DNA from: Treponema bryantii
GTDB lineage: Bacteria > Spirochaetota > Spirochaetia > Treponematales > Treponemataceae
Direction of reading: 5' to 3'
Assembly: GCF_036492245.1 (NCBI RefSeq)
Contig: NZ_AP025286.1
Location: 496,001 to 560,000 of the forward strand
Length of the DNA stretch: 64,000 nt
Shown here one piece after another: positions 50,581 through 58,868 of the stretch. A program made the translations under genes and the position numbers. A model generated the notes under the pieces. It was not told where the DNA came from. It was given only the letters and a program-made list of their open reading frames with translations, and searched no databases. The stretch's first letter is position 1, and each line of letters opens with the position of its first letter.

Positions 50581-51322
50581 TCAGTTTAAGTACAAGGCAG
50601 CGCCTTTTGTATTTATTTCTCTGATTCTCATAGTCTGGCAGCTTTTGAGTGTATCCGGATTTATCCCAGGCTTTATGCTTCCGTCTCCTGTAAAGGTTGT
50701 TAAGGCATTCTGTAAGGATTTTCAACTTCTGATTTATCATCTTGAAGTAACACTCTTAGAAGCTTTTGCCGGAATATTTGTAAGCATAATTTTTTCTTTT
50801 GTTTTTGCAATTGTGATGGACAGGTTTACTTTTATTCACAGGGCAGTGTACCCGGTGCTGATTGTGAGCCAGACTATCCCGACAATTGCAATTGCTCCAC
50901 TTCTGATTTTATGGTTCGGCTATGGAATGTCATCAAAAGTAATTCTGATTGTGCTTACCTGTTTCTTTCCGATTACTGTTAGTTTACTGACAGGTTTTGC
51001 TTCTGTAGATAAAGATATGATTAGACTCATGGAATCTATGGGTGCAACTAAAAATCAGATTATGAAATATGCGAAGCTTCCTTCGAGTGTGAAAAGTCTT
51101 TTTTCAGGACTCAGGATTTCAATTTCCTATTCCATAATCGGTGCTGTAATTTCTGAATGGCTCGGCGGAATGCGCGGACTTGGTGTGTATATGACACGCG
51201 TTAAAAAATCGTATTCCTACGACAAGCTTTTTGCAGTTATCTTTTTGATTTCGGCATTGAGTCTTGGTCTGATAAAACTTATTTCTTTGTTAGAAAAGAG
51301 GATTTGTAAATATGAAAAATAA
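50570..51322 (+). CDS. ABC permease for thiamine precursors (ThiX-like)
   Basis: 250 residues from the ATG at 50570 (an upstream in-frame ATG at 50531 lies deep in the previous gene). Six helices; the cytoplasmic coupling motif MESMGATKNQIMKYAKLPSS carries the EAA-type glycine, and the whole resembles SsuC/TauC permeases. With the adjacent NMT1-type binding protein and ATPase it should import a formylaminopyrimidine or hydroxymethylpyrimidine precursor of thiamine. It overlaps both neighbours by 11 nt. Confidence 0.88.
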   Translation: MKTNQFKYKAAPFVFISLILIVWQLLSVSGFIPGFMLPSPVKVVKAFCKDFQLLIYHLEVTLLEAFAGIFVSIIFSFVFAIVMDRFTFIHRAVYPVLIVSQTIPTIAIAPLLILWFGYGMSSKVILIVLTCFFPITVSLLTGFASVDKDMIRLMESMGATKNQIMKYAKLPSSVKSLFSGLRISISYSIIGAVISEWLGGMRGLGVYMTRVKKSYSYDKLFAVIFLISALSLGLIKLISLLEKRICKYEK

Positions 51323-52289
51323 TTTTAAAAGTATTTTGATGATGACAATTTTTGCAGCCGGTATGTTCGCTGGCTGTAAAAAAGCTAATGCAAAAAAGAT
51401 TACCTTTGTTCTGGACTGGACTCCAAATACAAATCATACTGGTCTTTATGTTGCTCAGGAAAAAGGATATTTTGCAGAAGAAGGTCTTTATGTAGATATC
51501 GTACAGCCTTCAGAAGATGGTGCAACAATGATGGTTGCTTCCGGCCGTGCACAGTTTGGAGTTGGCTTTCAGGATTCAATTGCTCCTTCTATGCTTAATG
51601 ATGAAAAACTTCCGGTAACAGCAGTTGCCGCTTTACTTCAGCATAATACTTCTGGTCTTATTTCTCTTAAGAAAACAGGAATTGACAGACCAAAAAATCT
51701 GGAAGGAAAGAAATATGCAACCTGGGATTCTCCAATTGAACATGCTACAATCCGAAAAATTGTTGAGCAGGATGGCGGAGATTTTTCAAAAATTAAACTG
51801 ATTCCTTCTACAGTTTACGATGTTGTAACTGCACTTAATACAGAAATTGATTGTGTATGGATTTATTATGCATGGGATGGTGTAAAACTTGAACTTGAGG
51901 GTATAGATGCAAATTATCTGGATTTCAGAAAGATAGATGATACTTTTGATTATTACACACCTATGTTCATTTCAAATACAGACTTCCTTGAAAAAGACAG
52001 CGTTACTGCAAAAAAGTTCCTTAAGGCTTTGAGACGTGGTTATGAATTTGCTGTAGATAATCCAGATGAAGCTGCAGAGATTCTCTGTAAGGCTGCGCCT
52101 GAACTCGACCGCGACCTTGTATATGCAAGCCAGAGATGGATTTCTAAAGAGTACAAAGCTGAAGTTGAGCCATGGGGTTATATCAATCCTGAAAGATGGA
52201 ACCGTTTCTTCCGCTGGCTTAATGAGACAGGACTTCTCGATGGCACTCTGCCGGAAAATACCGGTTTTACAAATGATTATCTGAACTAA
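51312..52289 (+). CDS. NMT1/THI5-like substrate-binding lipoprotein (ThiY-like)
   Basis: 325 residues. Lipobox MFAGC (Cys about 21) then KKITFVLDWTPNTNHTGLYV, the NMT1 family hallmark, with QPSEDGATMMVASGRAQFGV and the CVWIYYAWDG segment. Binds a pyrimidine precursor (HMP or formylaminopyrimidine) and delivers it to the permease. Lipid anchoring to the inner membrane is expected. Controlled with its neighbours by the TPP riboswitch, which supports the substrate class. Confidence 0.9.
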   Translation: MKNNFKSILMMTIFAAGMFAGCKKANAKKITFVLDWTPNTNHTGLYVAQEKGYFAEEGLYVDIVQPSEDGATMMVASGRAQFGVGFQDSIAPSMLNDEKLPVTAVAALLQHNTSGLISLKKTGIDRPKNLEGKKYATWDSPIEHATIRKIVEQDGGDFSKIKLIPSTVYDVVTALNTEIDCVWIYYAWDGVKLELEGIDANYLDFRKIDDTFDYYTPMFISNTDFLEKDSVTAKKFLKALRRGYEFAVDNPDEAAEILCKAAPELDRDLVYASQRWISKEYKAEVEPWGYINPERWNRFFRWLNETGLLDGTLPENTGFTNDYLN

Positions 52290-52300
52290 GGGAGTTCCAG

Positions 52301-53053
52301 GTGGAAGATTCGTTATTAAAAATTGAGGCTATAAATAAAAGCTTTGGTGAGCGACAGGTTTTAAAAAATATAAACTTTTCTCTTAAGAAAGGAGAATTTG
52401 TTTCACTTGTTGGAGTCAGCGGAAGCGGCAAATCAACCTTGCTTAACATAATAGCAGGACTCGAAAAACCTGATAACGGCAGTATGTATCTTGAAGGATG
52501 CAGCATTACAAATCAGAAGGGAAAGGTAAGCTATATGTTTCAGAAAGATCTGCTTTTTCCGTATTATACAATTTTAGATAACGTAATTCTTCCACTCATA
52601 ATTCAGGGAACTGAAAAAGGTGAAGCAAAAAAACTTGCAGAGCCTTTGTTCAAGCAATTTGGATTAGAAGGTACACAGACTCAGTATCCGTCCGAGCTTT
52701 CCGGTGGAATGAGACAGCGTGCCGCCTTTTTACGAACTTATCTTAATTCAAAAAAAGTGATGCTTTTAGACGAACCGTTCAGCGCCCTTGATATGATTAC
52801 AAAAAATCATATGCATGAATGGTATCTGCAGACTGTACGAAAACTTGGCCTTACAACACTTTTAATTACTCATGATATAGAAGAAGCAATTTTACTTTCT
52901 GACAGGATTTTGATAATGAATAATGTTAATGATTCTGAAGAGACAAATATTATTGCGGAACTGATGGTAGAAAGTGAGCGCCCGCGTACAATGGAATTCT
53001 GCTTCACCGAGCAGTTTGCCCGAATGAAGCAGAAAATCTACAATATGCTTTAA
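52301..53053 (+). CDS. ABC ATPase for thiamine precursors (ThiZ-like)
   Basis: 250 residues, GTG start 11 nt after the binding-protein stop, with GGAGTTCCAG before it. Walker A VSGSGKSTLLNIIAGL, Q-loop YMFQKDLLFPYY, signature ELSGGMRQRAAFLRTYL, Walker B KVMLLDEPFSALD and switch LLITHDIEEA are intact. It is the SsuB/TauB/ThiZ type. It is the last gene of the operon and is convergent with the nitroreductase gene, 6 bp away; no terminator is visible in that gap. Confidence 0.92.
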   Translation: MEDSLLKIEAINKSFGERQVLKNINFSLKKGEFVSLVGVSGSGKSTLLNIIAGLEKPDNGSMYLEGCSITNQKGKVSYMFQKDLLFPYYTILDNVILPLIIQGTEKGEAKKLAEPLFKQFGLEGTQTQYPSELSGGMRQRAAFLRTYLNSKKVMLLDEPFSALDMITKNHMHEWYLQTVRKLGLTTLLITHDIEEAILLSDRILIMNNVNDSEETNIIAELMVESERPRTMEFCFTEQFARMKQKIYNML

Positions 53054-53059
53054 TTTATA

Positions 53060-53722
53060 TTATTTGCATTTATGACCGGATGCGATTTCGAAATTGTATT
53101 TTACAATTCCCAAATCAATCTGAGTCATTGGACCGCCTTTTGTTGTGATTACAGGTTCTCCATCAGAAAGTGTGATTCTGAACTTCTGCTGATTAAGTGC
53201 AGTAGGAGCGAGGAGTGCAGCTTCCAGACCTTCCTTAAACCAGTCTGGCTGTGCTGATTCAGGAACCTTACAAAGTTTTTCTACAGGCTTAGATTTATGA
53301 ACGGAACCGTTGTTTTCTCCGTAGCCAAGGGAAATAACACAAATGATTTTTTCACCAGCAGCAATGTCTGCCTTACATTTTCCCTTACCATAAGTTCCGG
53401 CAACCCAGCAGGTATTCAAGCCGAGCATCTGTGCTTCAAGAACAAGCTTCTGTCCGTAATAGCCTATAAGTTCATCACGGTTTGCCATGTCTTTTTTAGC
53501 AACCATTGCAAAGTAATTATTTGCTTTGCTGAACTTACCATAATGTGCAAGGAAGGTGTTGAAACAGTCTGGATCATTACAGATTAACTGAATGTTCAAA
53601 CCACTGGCTTCATTGCATTCTTTTACCAGAGCTTCAAGACGTTCTTTGTCTTCTGCTTTTAATGGTAAATCCTTGTACTGTCTTACAGAATGTCTCTCTC
53701 TGATTGCCTGCTTAATGTCCAT
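53060..53722 (-). CDS. Nitroreductase-family flavoprotein
   Basis: 220 residues. The start AIRERHSVRQYKDLPL is the FMN-binding opening of the family; EAQMLGLNTCWVAGTYGKGK and ALLAPTALNQQKFRITL follow. Such proteins reduce nitro compounds, quinones or flavins with NAD(P)H; the substrate is not clear. AGGAGTAGTCAT precedes the ATG. The promoter TTGACA-17-TACAAT is flanked by ATATTTCA / TGAAATAT arms, suggesting repression. Confidence 0.9.
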   Translation of the reverse strand: MDIKQAIRERHSVRQYKDLPLKAEDKERLEALVKECNEASGLNIQLICNDPDCFNTFLAHYGKFSKANNYFAMVAKKDMANRDELIGYYGQKLVLEAQMLGLNTCWVAGTYGKGKCKADIAAGEKIICVISLGYGENNGSVHKSKPVEKLCKVPESAQPDWFKEGLEAALLAPTALNQQKFRITLSDGEPVITTKGGPMTQIDLGIVKYNFEIASGHKCK

Positions 53723-53734
53723 ATGACTACTCCT

Positions 53735-53790
53735 TATTTTTTTAATATTTCATAAAAATTGTATTTTGTGAAATATATGATGTCAACAAA
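53735..53790 (-). promoter_or_regulatory. Nitroreductase promoter with inverted repeat
   Basis: Minus strand TTGACA, 17-bp spacer, TACAAT, the best consensus in the window. Eight-base arms ATATTTCA and TGAAATAT flank the -10. Confidence 0.6.
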
Positions 53791-53883
53791 TTATTTAATA
53801 TATAATTTAATTTTATTAACAAATGCACATAAAGAATATCAGCATTTATAGTAAAGAATAACCAACATTTTCCCCAAAACAAC

Positions 53884-53936
53884 AAATTTGTGACAGAAGT
53901 TATGGAAAACTCCGAAAATTTGTGACAAATGTAACA
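53884..53936 (+). promoter_or_regulatory. Tandem CRP-type sites before the Ig-like lipoprotein gene
   Basis: TGTGA-CAGAAG-TTATG (53889-53904) and TGTGA-CAAATG-TAACA (53921-53936), offset by exactly 32 bp. Both left half-sites are preceded by AAATT in the repeat AAATTTGTGACA. A TATAAT (53958-53963) lies 21 bp further on, so the second site is placed to activate. The rest of the 318-bp gap is AT-rich with no gene. Confidence 0.55.
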
Positions 53937-54040
53937 GTAAAATTTGCTTATACCCCCTATAATTTAATTATAAGACAAGATAAAATCATGATTTGGTTTG
54001 TATAAAACATATATAAAAATAATTTTTTAAAGGAGTTTTT

Positions 54041-55945
54041 ATGAAAAAAATGCAAAAATTTTCGGTATTGATTTCTGTATTATTTCTACTTACAAGCGTT
54101 GGACTTTTTACAAGCTGCGATTTACTTTTAGGCAAAGCTAAAGATTCTGTTGAAAAAATCGAAACAGAAATCATTGATGAAGCTTTGGCAAAGATGGGAG
54201 ATAATTTTATTTCATCTTATGTTGATGCGGATACAGATTCCATTACTCTTCCAAAGACTATTCCGGGTTATGAATCAGTTCGACTTTCATGGACATCTTC
54301 GAATGAAGCTATCATCAATCCAGCAACTGGTGCTGTTACTCATAATGAGGGTACTGATGTTGATGAGGTAAATCTAACTGCAACTTTGTCTTATGATAAA
54401 AAAACAAGAACTAAAGTCTATACTGTAGAAGTTGAGCAGAAGTCACCAGACATTCTTGGTAAAGCTTATGCTGCAATGGCAGATGATCTTATTCCAACAC
54501 TGGTAACTGGTGAATCTATTACTCTTCCAAAAACTGTTCCAGGATATTCGGATGTAACAATTACATGGACTTCTTCTGATGATTCAATTATTAAGGCATC
54601 TACAGGCGCCGTTACACATCAGGCAGGAACTGGGGACGATGAAGTAACACTTACTGCAACTTTGACCTATGAAGGAAAAACAAAAACTAAAGAGTATACA
54701 GTAAAGGTTCCTCAGGCAGATAAAGAACTTACTGATGAAGAGATTCTTGAAGCTGCAAAGAGTGAAGTGGTTATTAATTATACTGGTGAAAACTTTAGAG
54801 AAGAAGTTGCTATTCCAGAGACAATTACAGTTCATGGTAAAACTGTTGCTGTATCAGTTGCATTTGCAGCTGGCTCAGCTGGAGCATCATTTACTACTAA
54901 CGGTAATAATGTTCTTATAGAAAAAGATCTCATAGAACAGACTGCAAAGCTTAATATATCTCTTTCTTATAATGGAGACTTCGTAACAAAAGAAGTTTCA
55001 ATTGAAGTTCCTGCTGTAACAGAAATTATTTATTATCACTATGATAATTCAACTGGTGAGATATTTGGAACCGAAATTTTTACAAATAATCCAAGTACTA
55101 AAACTTTTATAAAGGAAAAAAGTTGGACTGGATATGATGACTCTGGTGCAGAATATTCCTATGAATTACTTGAAAATTATAAGATAAGGGTAACTACAAC
55201 AAAAATTAAATCCAGAGGTAAATGGTCTACATTGGAAGCAATGGCAGAAGAGTATACTTCTTTGTACAGCGAAATGATAAATCTAATGAATAATCCTCCG
55301 TCTACATATTCAGAATTATATGAAACCGCCAAGGCTATTTATTTGAGTAATGCAGGAGAAGGTGCTTCATATATGTCAGAAGAAGAATTCCTGGAAATGC
55401 TGGGAGCATCAAAAGATGATGATGCGGCAACACAGGCAGCGGTAATTCAGACATATATGGCAGCATACTATGCAGCAATGGGATTATCTGAGGATTATAC
55501 AATTGATGATCTTATTGCTGATGAAATTGAAGATCTTTTAAGTAGATATCCAAAGAATGCAGTTTATACATATAGGTTCTGGGATAAAAGAAATTATACA
55601 AAAGCTTATCCTAACGGAGTAGAAATAAATTTCGAATATCAATTTGATAATACAAAACCTTGGTATAATCAGCTTGGAAGTTTCTATTATTATGACTATG
55701 ACAAAAATTCTTCTTTTAGAATTTATCCAAGAACATCATATATCTATATCAATAGTACAGAATATAAAGGTAAATGGGATAAAAAACATACAGTATTTAC
55801 AGCTACTTATGATGCAAACGAAAAACCTTTGTCTAGTCCATTTAGTATTACTGTTACCGATAACAAAGACGGAACAGTAACAATTTCTGGAGGTATCCTC
55901 ACAGCATCTGTAAATTTGGCTTTCCAAGGATATGAACTTGACTAA
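54041..55945 (+). CDS. Lipoprotein with bacterial Ig-like repeats
   Basis: 634 residues. Signal peptide with lipobox GLFTSC, so lipid-anchored. Residues about 45-225 hold two tandem repeats of about 85 residues: SITLPKTIPGYESVRLSWTS and SITLPKTVPGYSDVTITWTS mark them, each with a TGAVTH turn and a TLTATL-type strand. They resemble the atrophied bacterial Ig (aBig_2) domain of adhesion and surface proteins. A third, looser copy follows (about 230-330). The C-terminal 300 residues are unrecognised. AAAGGAG precedes the ATG. Probably surface-exposed (inference). Confidence 0.82.
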   Translation: MKKMQKFSVLISVLFLLTSVGLFTSCDLLLGKAKDSVEKIETEIIDEALAKMGDNFISSYVDADTDSITLPKTIPGYESVRLSWTSSNEAIINPATGAVTHNEGTDVDEVNLTATLSYDKKTRTKVYTVEVEQKSPDILGKAYAAMADDLIPTLVTGESITLPKTVPGYSDVTITWTSSDDSIIKASTGAVTHQAGTGDDEVTLTATLTYEGKTKTKEYTVKVPQADKELTDEEILEAAKSEVVINYTGENFREEVAIPETITVHGKTVAVSVAFAAGSAGASFTTNGNNVLIEKDLIEQTAKLNISLSYNGDFVTKEVSIEVPAVTEIIYYHYDNSTGEIFGTEIFTNNPSTKTFIKEKSWTGYDDSGAEYSYELLENYKIRVTTTKIKSRGKWSTLEAMAEEYTSLYSEMINLMNNPPSTYSELYETAKAIYLSNAGEGASYMSEEEFLEMLGASKDDDAATQAAVIQTYMAAYYAAMGLSEDYTIDDLIADEIEDLLSRYPKNAVYTYRFWDKRNYTKAYPNGVEINFEYQFDNTKPWYNQLGSFYYYDYDKNSSFRIYPRTSYIYINSTEYKGKWDKKHTVFTATYDANEKPLSSPFSITVTDNKDGTVTISGGILTASVNLAFQGYELD

Positions 55946-55961
55946 ATAAGTAGATAACTTC

Positions 55962-55996
55962 AGGTGGTTGCGTAATTCGCAGCCACCTTTTTTTAT
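55962..55996. terminator. Bidirectional terminator between lipoprotein and acyl-CoA-ligase-like genes
   Basis: AGGTGGTTGCG-TAATT-CGCAGCCACCT with one mismatch, followed by a T7 run on the plus strand; the minus-strand ligase gene stops inside the T-run. Confidence 0.75.
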
Positions 55997-57696
55997 ATTA
56001 TTTTCTTTTCAAGTGCCCTATAATCAATTTTTCCGATTTTTGTCAGAGGGAATTTATCAATTACATAAAGGCTGTCCGGACTATAAAAATCTCCAAGTGA
56101 TTCCTTACAGAAAGACTTTACCCTGTCAATCAGTATTGACTGGCTTATGGTTTTATCTGAGGGAATAATAAATGCACAAATTTTTTGTTCTGTTTCACCC
56201 TGCTGTTGAACAAATACACATTGTTCAATATCCTTGCATTGCAACAGATGATTTTCTGCATCAGGACAGAAAATTTTTTTTACCATACCATCACACTGAC
56301 GGACGAAAAATCTTTTCATGCGACCATTTATATGAATAAAGCCATCACTGTCGACATAACCTAAATCACCAGTATGTACCCAGTATAAACCATCTTTATG
56401 ACGTCTGATGACTTTATTTGTTTCAGCTTCATTATTGATATAGCCTTTCATCATTGATGGAGTATTTATACAAAGTTCTCCTTCTTCATCGTATTTAAGT
56501 TCTTCACCGGTTTCTAAATCAAATGCAGCTATTGTATTTTTAACAAATGGAACTCCCACAGTTCCCGGCTTTTGATTTACAGGATGCCCGCAGGTTGCCT
56601 GAGCACATACTTCACTAAGCCCATAGCCGTTATAAAGAGGAAGCTTTGAATGATTTTTTTTCAGGAATTCATTGATTTTATTTTCAATGGTAATTGGAAT
56701 TATATCACCGCCACTTATTGGCACTAAGAAAAATGAAAGATCTATTTTCTTATTTGACTGAGCAAGTTCCTTCCACGAATTTGGGATACTGCAGATATAA
56801 TTCGGTTTCATCTTTATTAACTTTTCCAGTGTATCTGTCATTGGAAGCCTTAAAAGAATTGTCATACCTATCACAAGCGGTGTTTGTATACTACAGGCTA
56901 AACCATAGGCAATAAAAAGTGGCAGGCCTCCCACCCATACGTGTTCTCGTTTTATAGTCTGCACACCGTATAAATTCTGCCAGGCAACGGCATTAACATT
57001 GTAGTTAGTCAACTCAACAGCTTTTGAACCACCGGTAGTTCCGCCTGTATAAAGAATAACGGCAGTGCTGTTTGCATCATTGCTTATCTGATAATCCAAT
57101 TGCTTTTTAAGAAAATCTTTCCAACTGAAAAAGCGGGCATCTTTTACGAGAGGAACAGTCCTAACTTTTTTAAACAGGGCAGCGCCAAGTCGTGAAGCCA
57201 GTGACATAGATGTTGTAAGGTTTGCAACGATTACCTTTTGAATATCACTTTTGTTGATGAAGGAAAGAATTGTGTTTTGGAAAATGTCCAGAGTAAACAA
57301 AAATCTGGAATTACAAAGTTTAATATTGTGAAGTAATTCTTCTGGTGGACTCATTGGGCAAAGCATATTTGCAGATGCCCCCAACAGGTTCAGCGCATAA
57401 ATCAGATAAATTGTTTCGGGTGTATTCAGCATACAGACAGCAATTGTTTCACCCTTTTTTACACCGAGTGCACTAAGAGAAGCTGCTGTATTTTTAATGT
57501 TCTCAAATAATAAGCGGTAAGAAATTTGATTTCCATAAAAATCAAGAGCAGTTTTATCCAGATTATCTTTATTACGCTGACAGATAGATTCATATAAATT
57601 GCATTCAGGAATTTTAGAATCTATTGCTTCTTTAGAAAAATATTGAAGCCATGGTTTATCAATTGAGGCATAGCCTGTCTGTAACTTTTTAAGCAT
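55993..57696 (-). CDS. AMP-binding (acyl-CoA-ligase-like) enzyme
   Basis: 567 residues from the ATG at 57696 (the frame extends to a GTG at 57711 without a ribosome site). Adenylation motifs: ILYTGGTTGGSKAVELTN, YNGYGLSEVCAQATCGHP, WVHTGDLGYVDSDGFIHING and the C-terminal Lys in LTKIGKIDYRALEK. It activates a carboxylic acid as acyl-AMP; a fatty-acid or O-succinylbenzoate-like substrate cannot be separated by eye. TAAAAT stands 5 nt before the ATG, without Shine-Dalgarno, and CCACTTATC repeats flank it. Confidence 0.9.
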   Translation of the reverse strand: MLKKLQTGYASIDKPWLQYFSKEAIDSKIPECNLYESICQRNKDNLDKTALDFYGNQISYRLLFENIKNTAASLSALGVKKGETIAVCMLNTPETIYLIYALNLLGASANMLCPMSPPEELLHNIKLCNSRFLFTLDIFQNTILSFINKSDIQKVIVANLTTSMSLASRLGAALFKKVRTVPLVKDARFFSWKDFLKKQLDYQISNDANSTAVILYTGGTTGGSKAVELTNYNVNAVAWQNLYGVQTIKREHVWVGGLPLFIAYGLACSIQTPLVIGMTILLRLPMTDTLEKLIKMKPNYICSIPNSWKELAQSNKKIDLSFFLVPISGGDIIPITIENKINEFLKKNHSKLPLYNGYGLSEVCAQATCGHPVNQKPGTVGVPFVKNTIAAFDLETGEELKYDEEGELCINTPSMMKGYINNEAETNKVIRRHKDGLYWVHTGDLGYVDSDGFIHINGRMKRFFVRQCDGMVKKIFCPDAENHLLQCKDIEQCVFVQQQGETEQKICAFIIPSDKTISQSILIDRVKSFCKESLGDFYSPDSLYVIDKFPLTKIGKIDYRALEKKII

Positions 57697-57736
57697 AGGT
57701 AATTTTACCACTTATCATTAAATAATGCCACTTATC
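57697..57736 (-). promoter_or_regulatory. Leaderless promoter with 20-bp-spaced direct repeats
   Basis: Minus-strand TAAAAT (57702-57707) lies 5 nt before the ATG at 57696. The 9-mer CCACTTATC occurs at 57708-57716 and 57728-57736, exactly 20 bp apart, a spacing close to two helical turns. Confidence 0.4.
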
Positions 57737-57789
57737 TTTTAAAAACATACAGAATACCAGATGCAGTATATACTCCGAATCATAAAAAA

Positions 57790-57837
57790 CTTGCAAAGTC
57801 TTCTCCATGTTTTACAATGGAGGCTAGAGTTTGTAAG
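57790..57837 (+). promoter_or_regulatory. LytTR-operon promoter inside an extended inverted repeat
   Basis: TTGCAA (57791-57796), 16-bp spacer, TACAAT (57813-57818). CTCCAT (57803-57808) and ATGGAG (57817-57822) form a perfect inner inverted repeat over the spacer and -10; CTTGCAAA at the left end pairs, with one mismatch, with TTTGTAAG at the right end. Confidence 0.6.
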
Positions 57838-57861
57838 CATTAAAATCATAAGGAGGCTTTA

Positions 57862-58335
57862 GTGCAGACACAAATCAGAATTGAAAAATGTGAAAGACCT
57901 TACTGCGTGATTCATACGTCTGAAGAAACTGAAGGAATCAAAACTATTGTCGAAAAAATCAGCATGATGGATGAAAGCGGGCAGAAGGCGGTGATTACCG
58001 GCTGGGACGGGGATTACTGTATTCAGGTTAAGCAGCAGAACATTCTTCGAGTCTATAGTCTGGATAAAAAGGTTTATCTGGAATGTGAAGGAGAAGAGAA
58101 ACCGCTGCTTTTGAAACTGAGATTGTATGAATTTGAAGAGCTTGCAAGACGCTGTGGCTGGACAGATTTTATACGAATTTCGAACACGGATATTGTGAAT
58201 CTTTCAAAAGTGGAGAAGTTTGATATGTCTCTTTCCGGAGTTGTAAAAGTTAATTACGGCAACGGAAGATTTGCAATAGTTTCAAGAAGATATATGAACA
58301 AAATTAAGAGTCAGATTCTGATGACTCGTAAATAG
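57862..58335 (+). CDS. LytTR-family DNA-binding protein
   Basis: 157 residues, GTG start with AAGGAGG 5 nt before it. The LytTR fold covers about 60-155: LRLYEFEELARRCGWTDFIR, ISNTDIVNLSKVEKFDMSLS and a final YMNKIKSQI. There is no receiver domain, so it is a stand-alone regulator of the type encoded with DUF3021 membrane proteins, as here. The N-terminal 60 residues (CERPYCVIHTSEETEGIKTI) are a small alpha/beta part of unknown role. The upstream inverted repeat is a plausible autoregulatory site. Confidence 0.88.
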   Translation: MQTQIRIEKCERPYCVIHTSEETEGIKTIVEKISMMDESGQKAVITGWDGDYCIQVKQQNILRVYSLDKKVYLECEGEEKPLLLKLRLYEFEELARRCGWTDFIRISNTDIVNLSKVEKFDMSLSGVVKVNYGNGRFAIVSRRYMNKIKSQILMTRK

Positions 58336-58345
58336 GAGATTTATT

Positions 58346-58804
58346 ATGACAAAGAATGAAATAAAGAAGGCTGTGGCCAAAAGAACTGCTTTGGGATTTA
58401 TGATTGGTGTGTTTATCGGACAGACAATTCTGATACTCGAATCACTTGGAATGCGTGATGGAAATTTTTATCCGTTTACAACAGGCCTGTATGAGCTAGC
58501 TGGTACAAAAATTGGCGCCGTAATAATCCAGTATTTTATTACAGGACTTATGGGCTCTATGTTTGCCGGTACATCGGTAATTTTTGAACTTGATGACTGG
58601 AGCCTGCTCCGTCAGACAGCAACACATTTTATTTTTACTTCAATACTAATGTACATTGCAGGTTTTATTTCCGGCTGGTTTCCACATACTGTAACAAGCA
58701 CAATTATCTGGTTTGTTGTGTTTATCGTAATCTACATAATATTCTGGACAAGCTTTACACTGTACTACAAAAATAAGGTAAAAAAGATAAACGAGGCTTT
58801 GTAA
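58346..58804 (+). CDS. DUF3021 membrane protein
   Basis: 152 residues with four membrane helices (GFMIGVFIGQTILILESLG, IIQYFITGLMGSMFAGTSVI, FIFTSILMYIAGFISGWF, TIIWFVVFIVIYIIFWTSF). The order and the basic C-terminus match DUF3021, the usual partner of stand-alone LytTR proteins, which it may hold or antagonise at the membrane (known pairing, mechanism not shown). AGGAG precedes the ATG; it starts 10 nt after the LytTR stop. A strong hairpin follows. Confidence 0.85.
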   Translation: MTKNEIKKAVAKRTALGFMIGVFIGQTILILESLGMRDGNFYPFTTGLYELAGTKIGAVIIQYFITGLMGSMFAGTSVIFELDDWSLLRQTATHFIFTSILMYIAGFISGWFPHTVTSTIIWFVVFIVIYIIFWTSFTLYYKNKVKKINEAL

Positions 58805-58826
58805 TTAGCTTATAAAAACGAAAAAT

Positions 58827-58852
58827 AAAGGACTGCTAAAAGGCAGTCCTTT
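58827..58852 (+). terminator. Hairpin after the LytTR-DUF3021 operon
   Basis: AAAGGACTGC-TAAAAG-GCAGTCCTTT: perfect 10-bp stem. Only a short T-run follows, so it may be weak or double as an operator for the next promoter. Confidence 0.55.
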
Positions 58853-58856
58853 ATGC

Positions 58857-58868
58857 TATAATGCCGGT
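58857..58868 (+). promoter_or_regulatory. Leaderless promoter of the GNAT gene (-10)
   Basis: TATAAT (58857-58862), six bases (GCCGGT), ATG at 58869; no Shine-Dalgarno. It begins four bases after the upstream hairpin. Confidence 0.55.
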
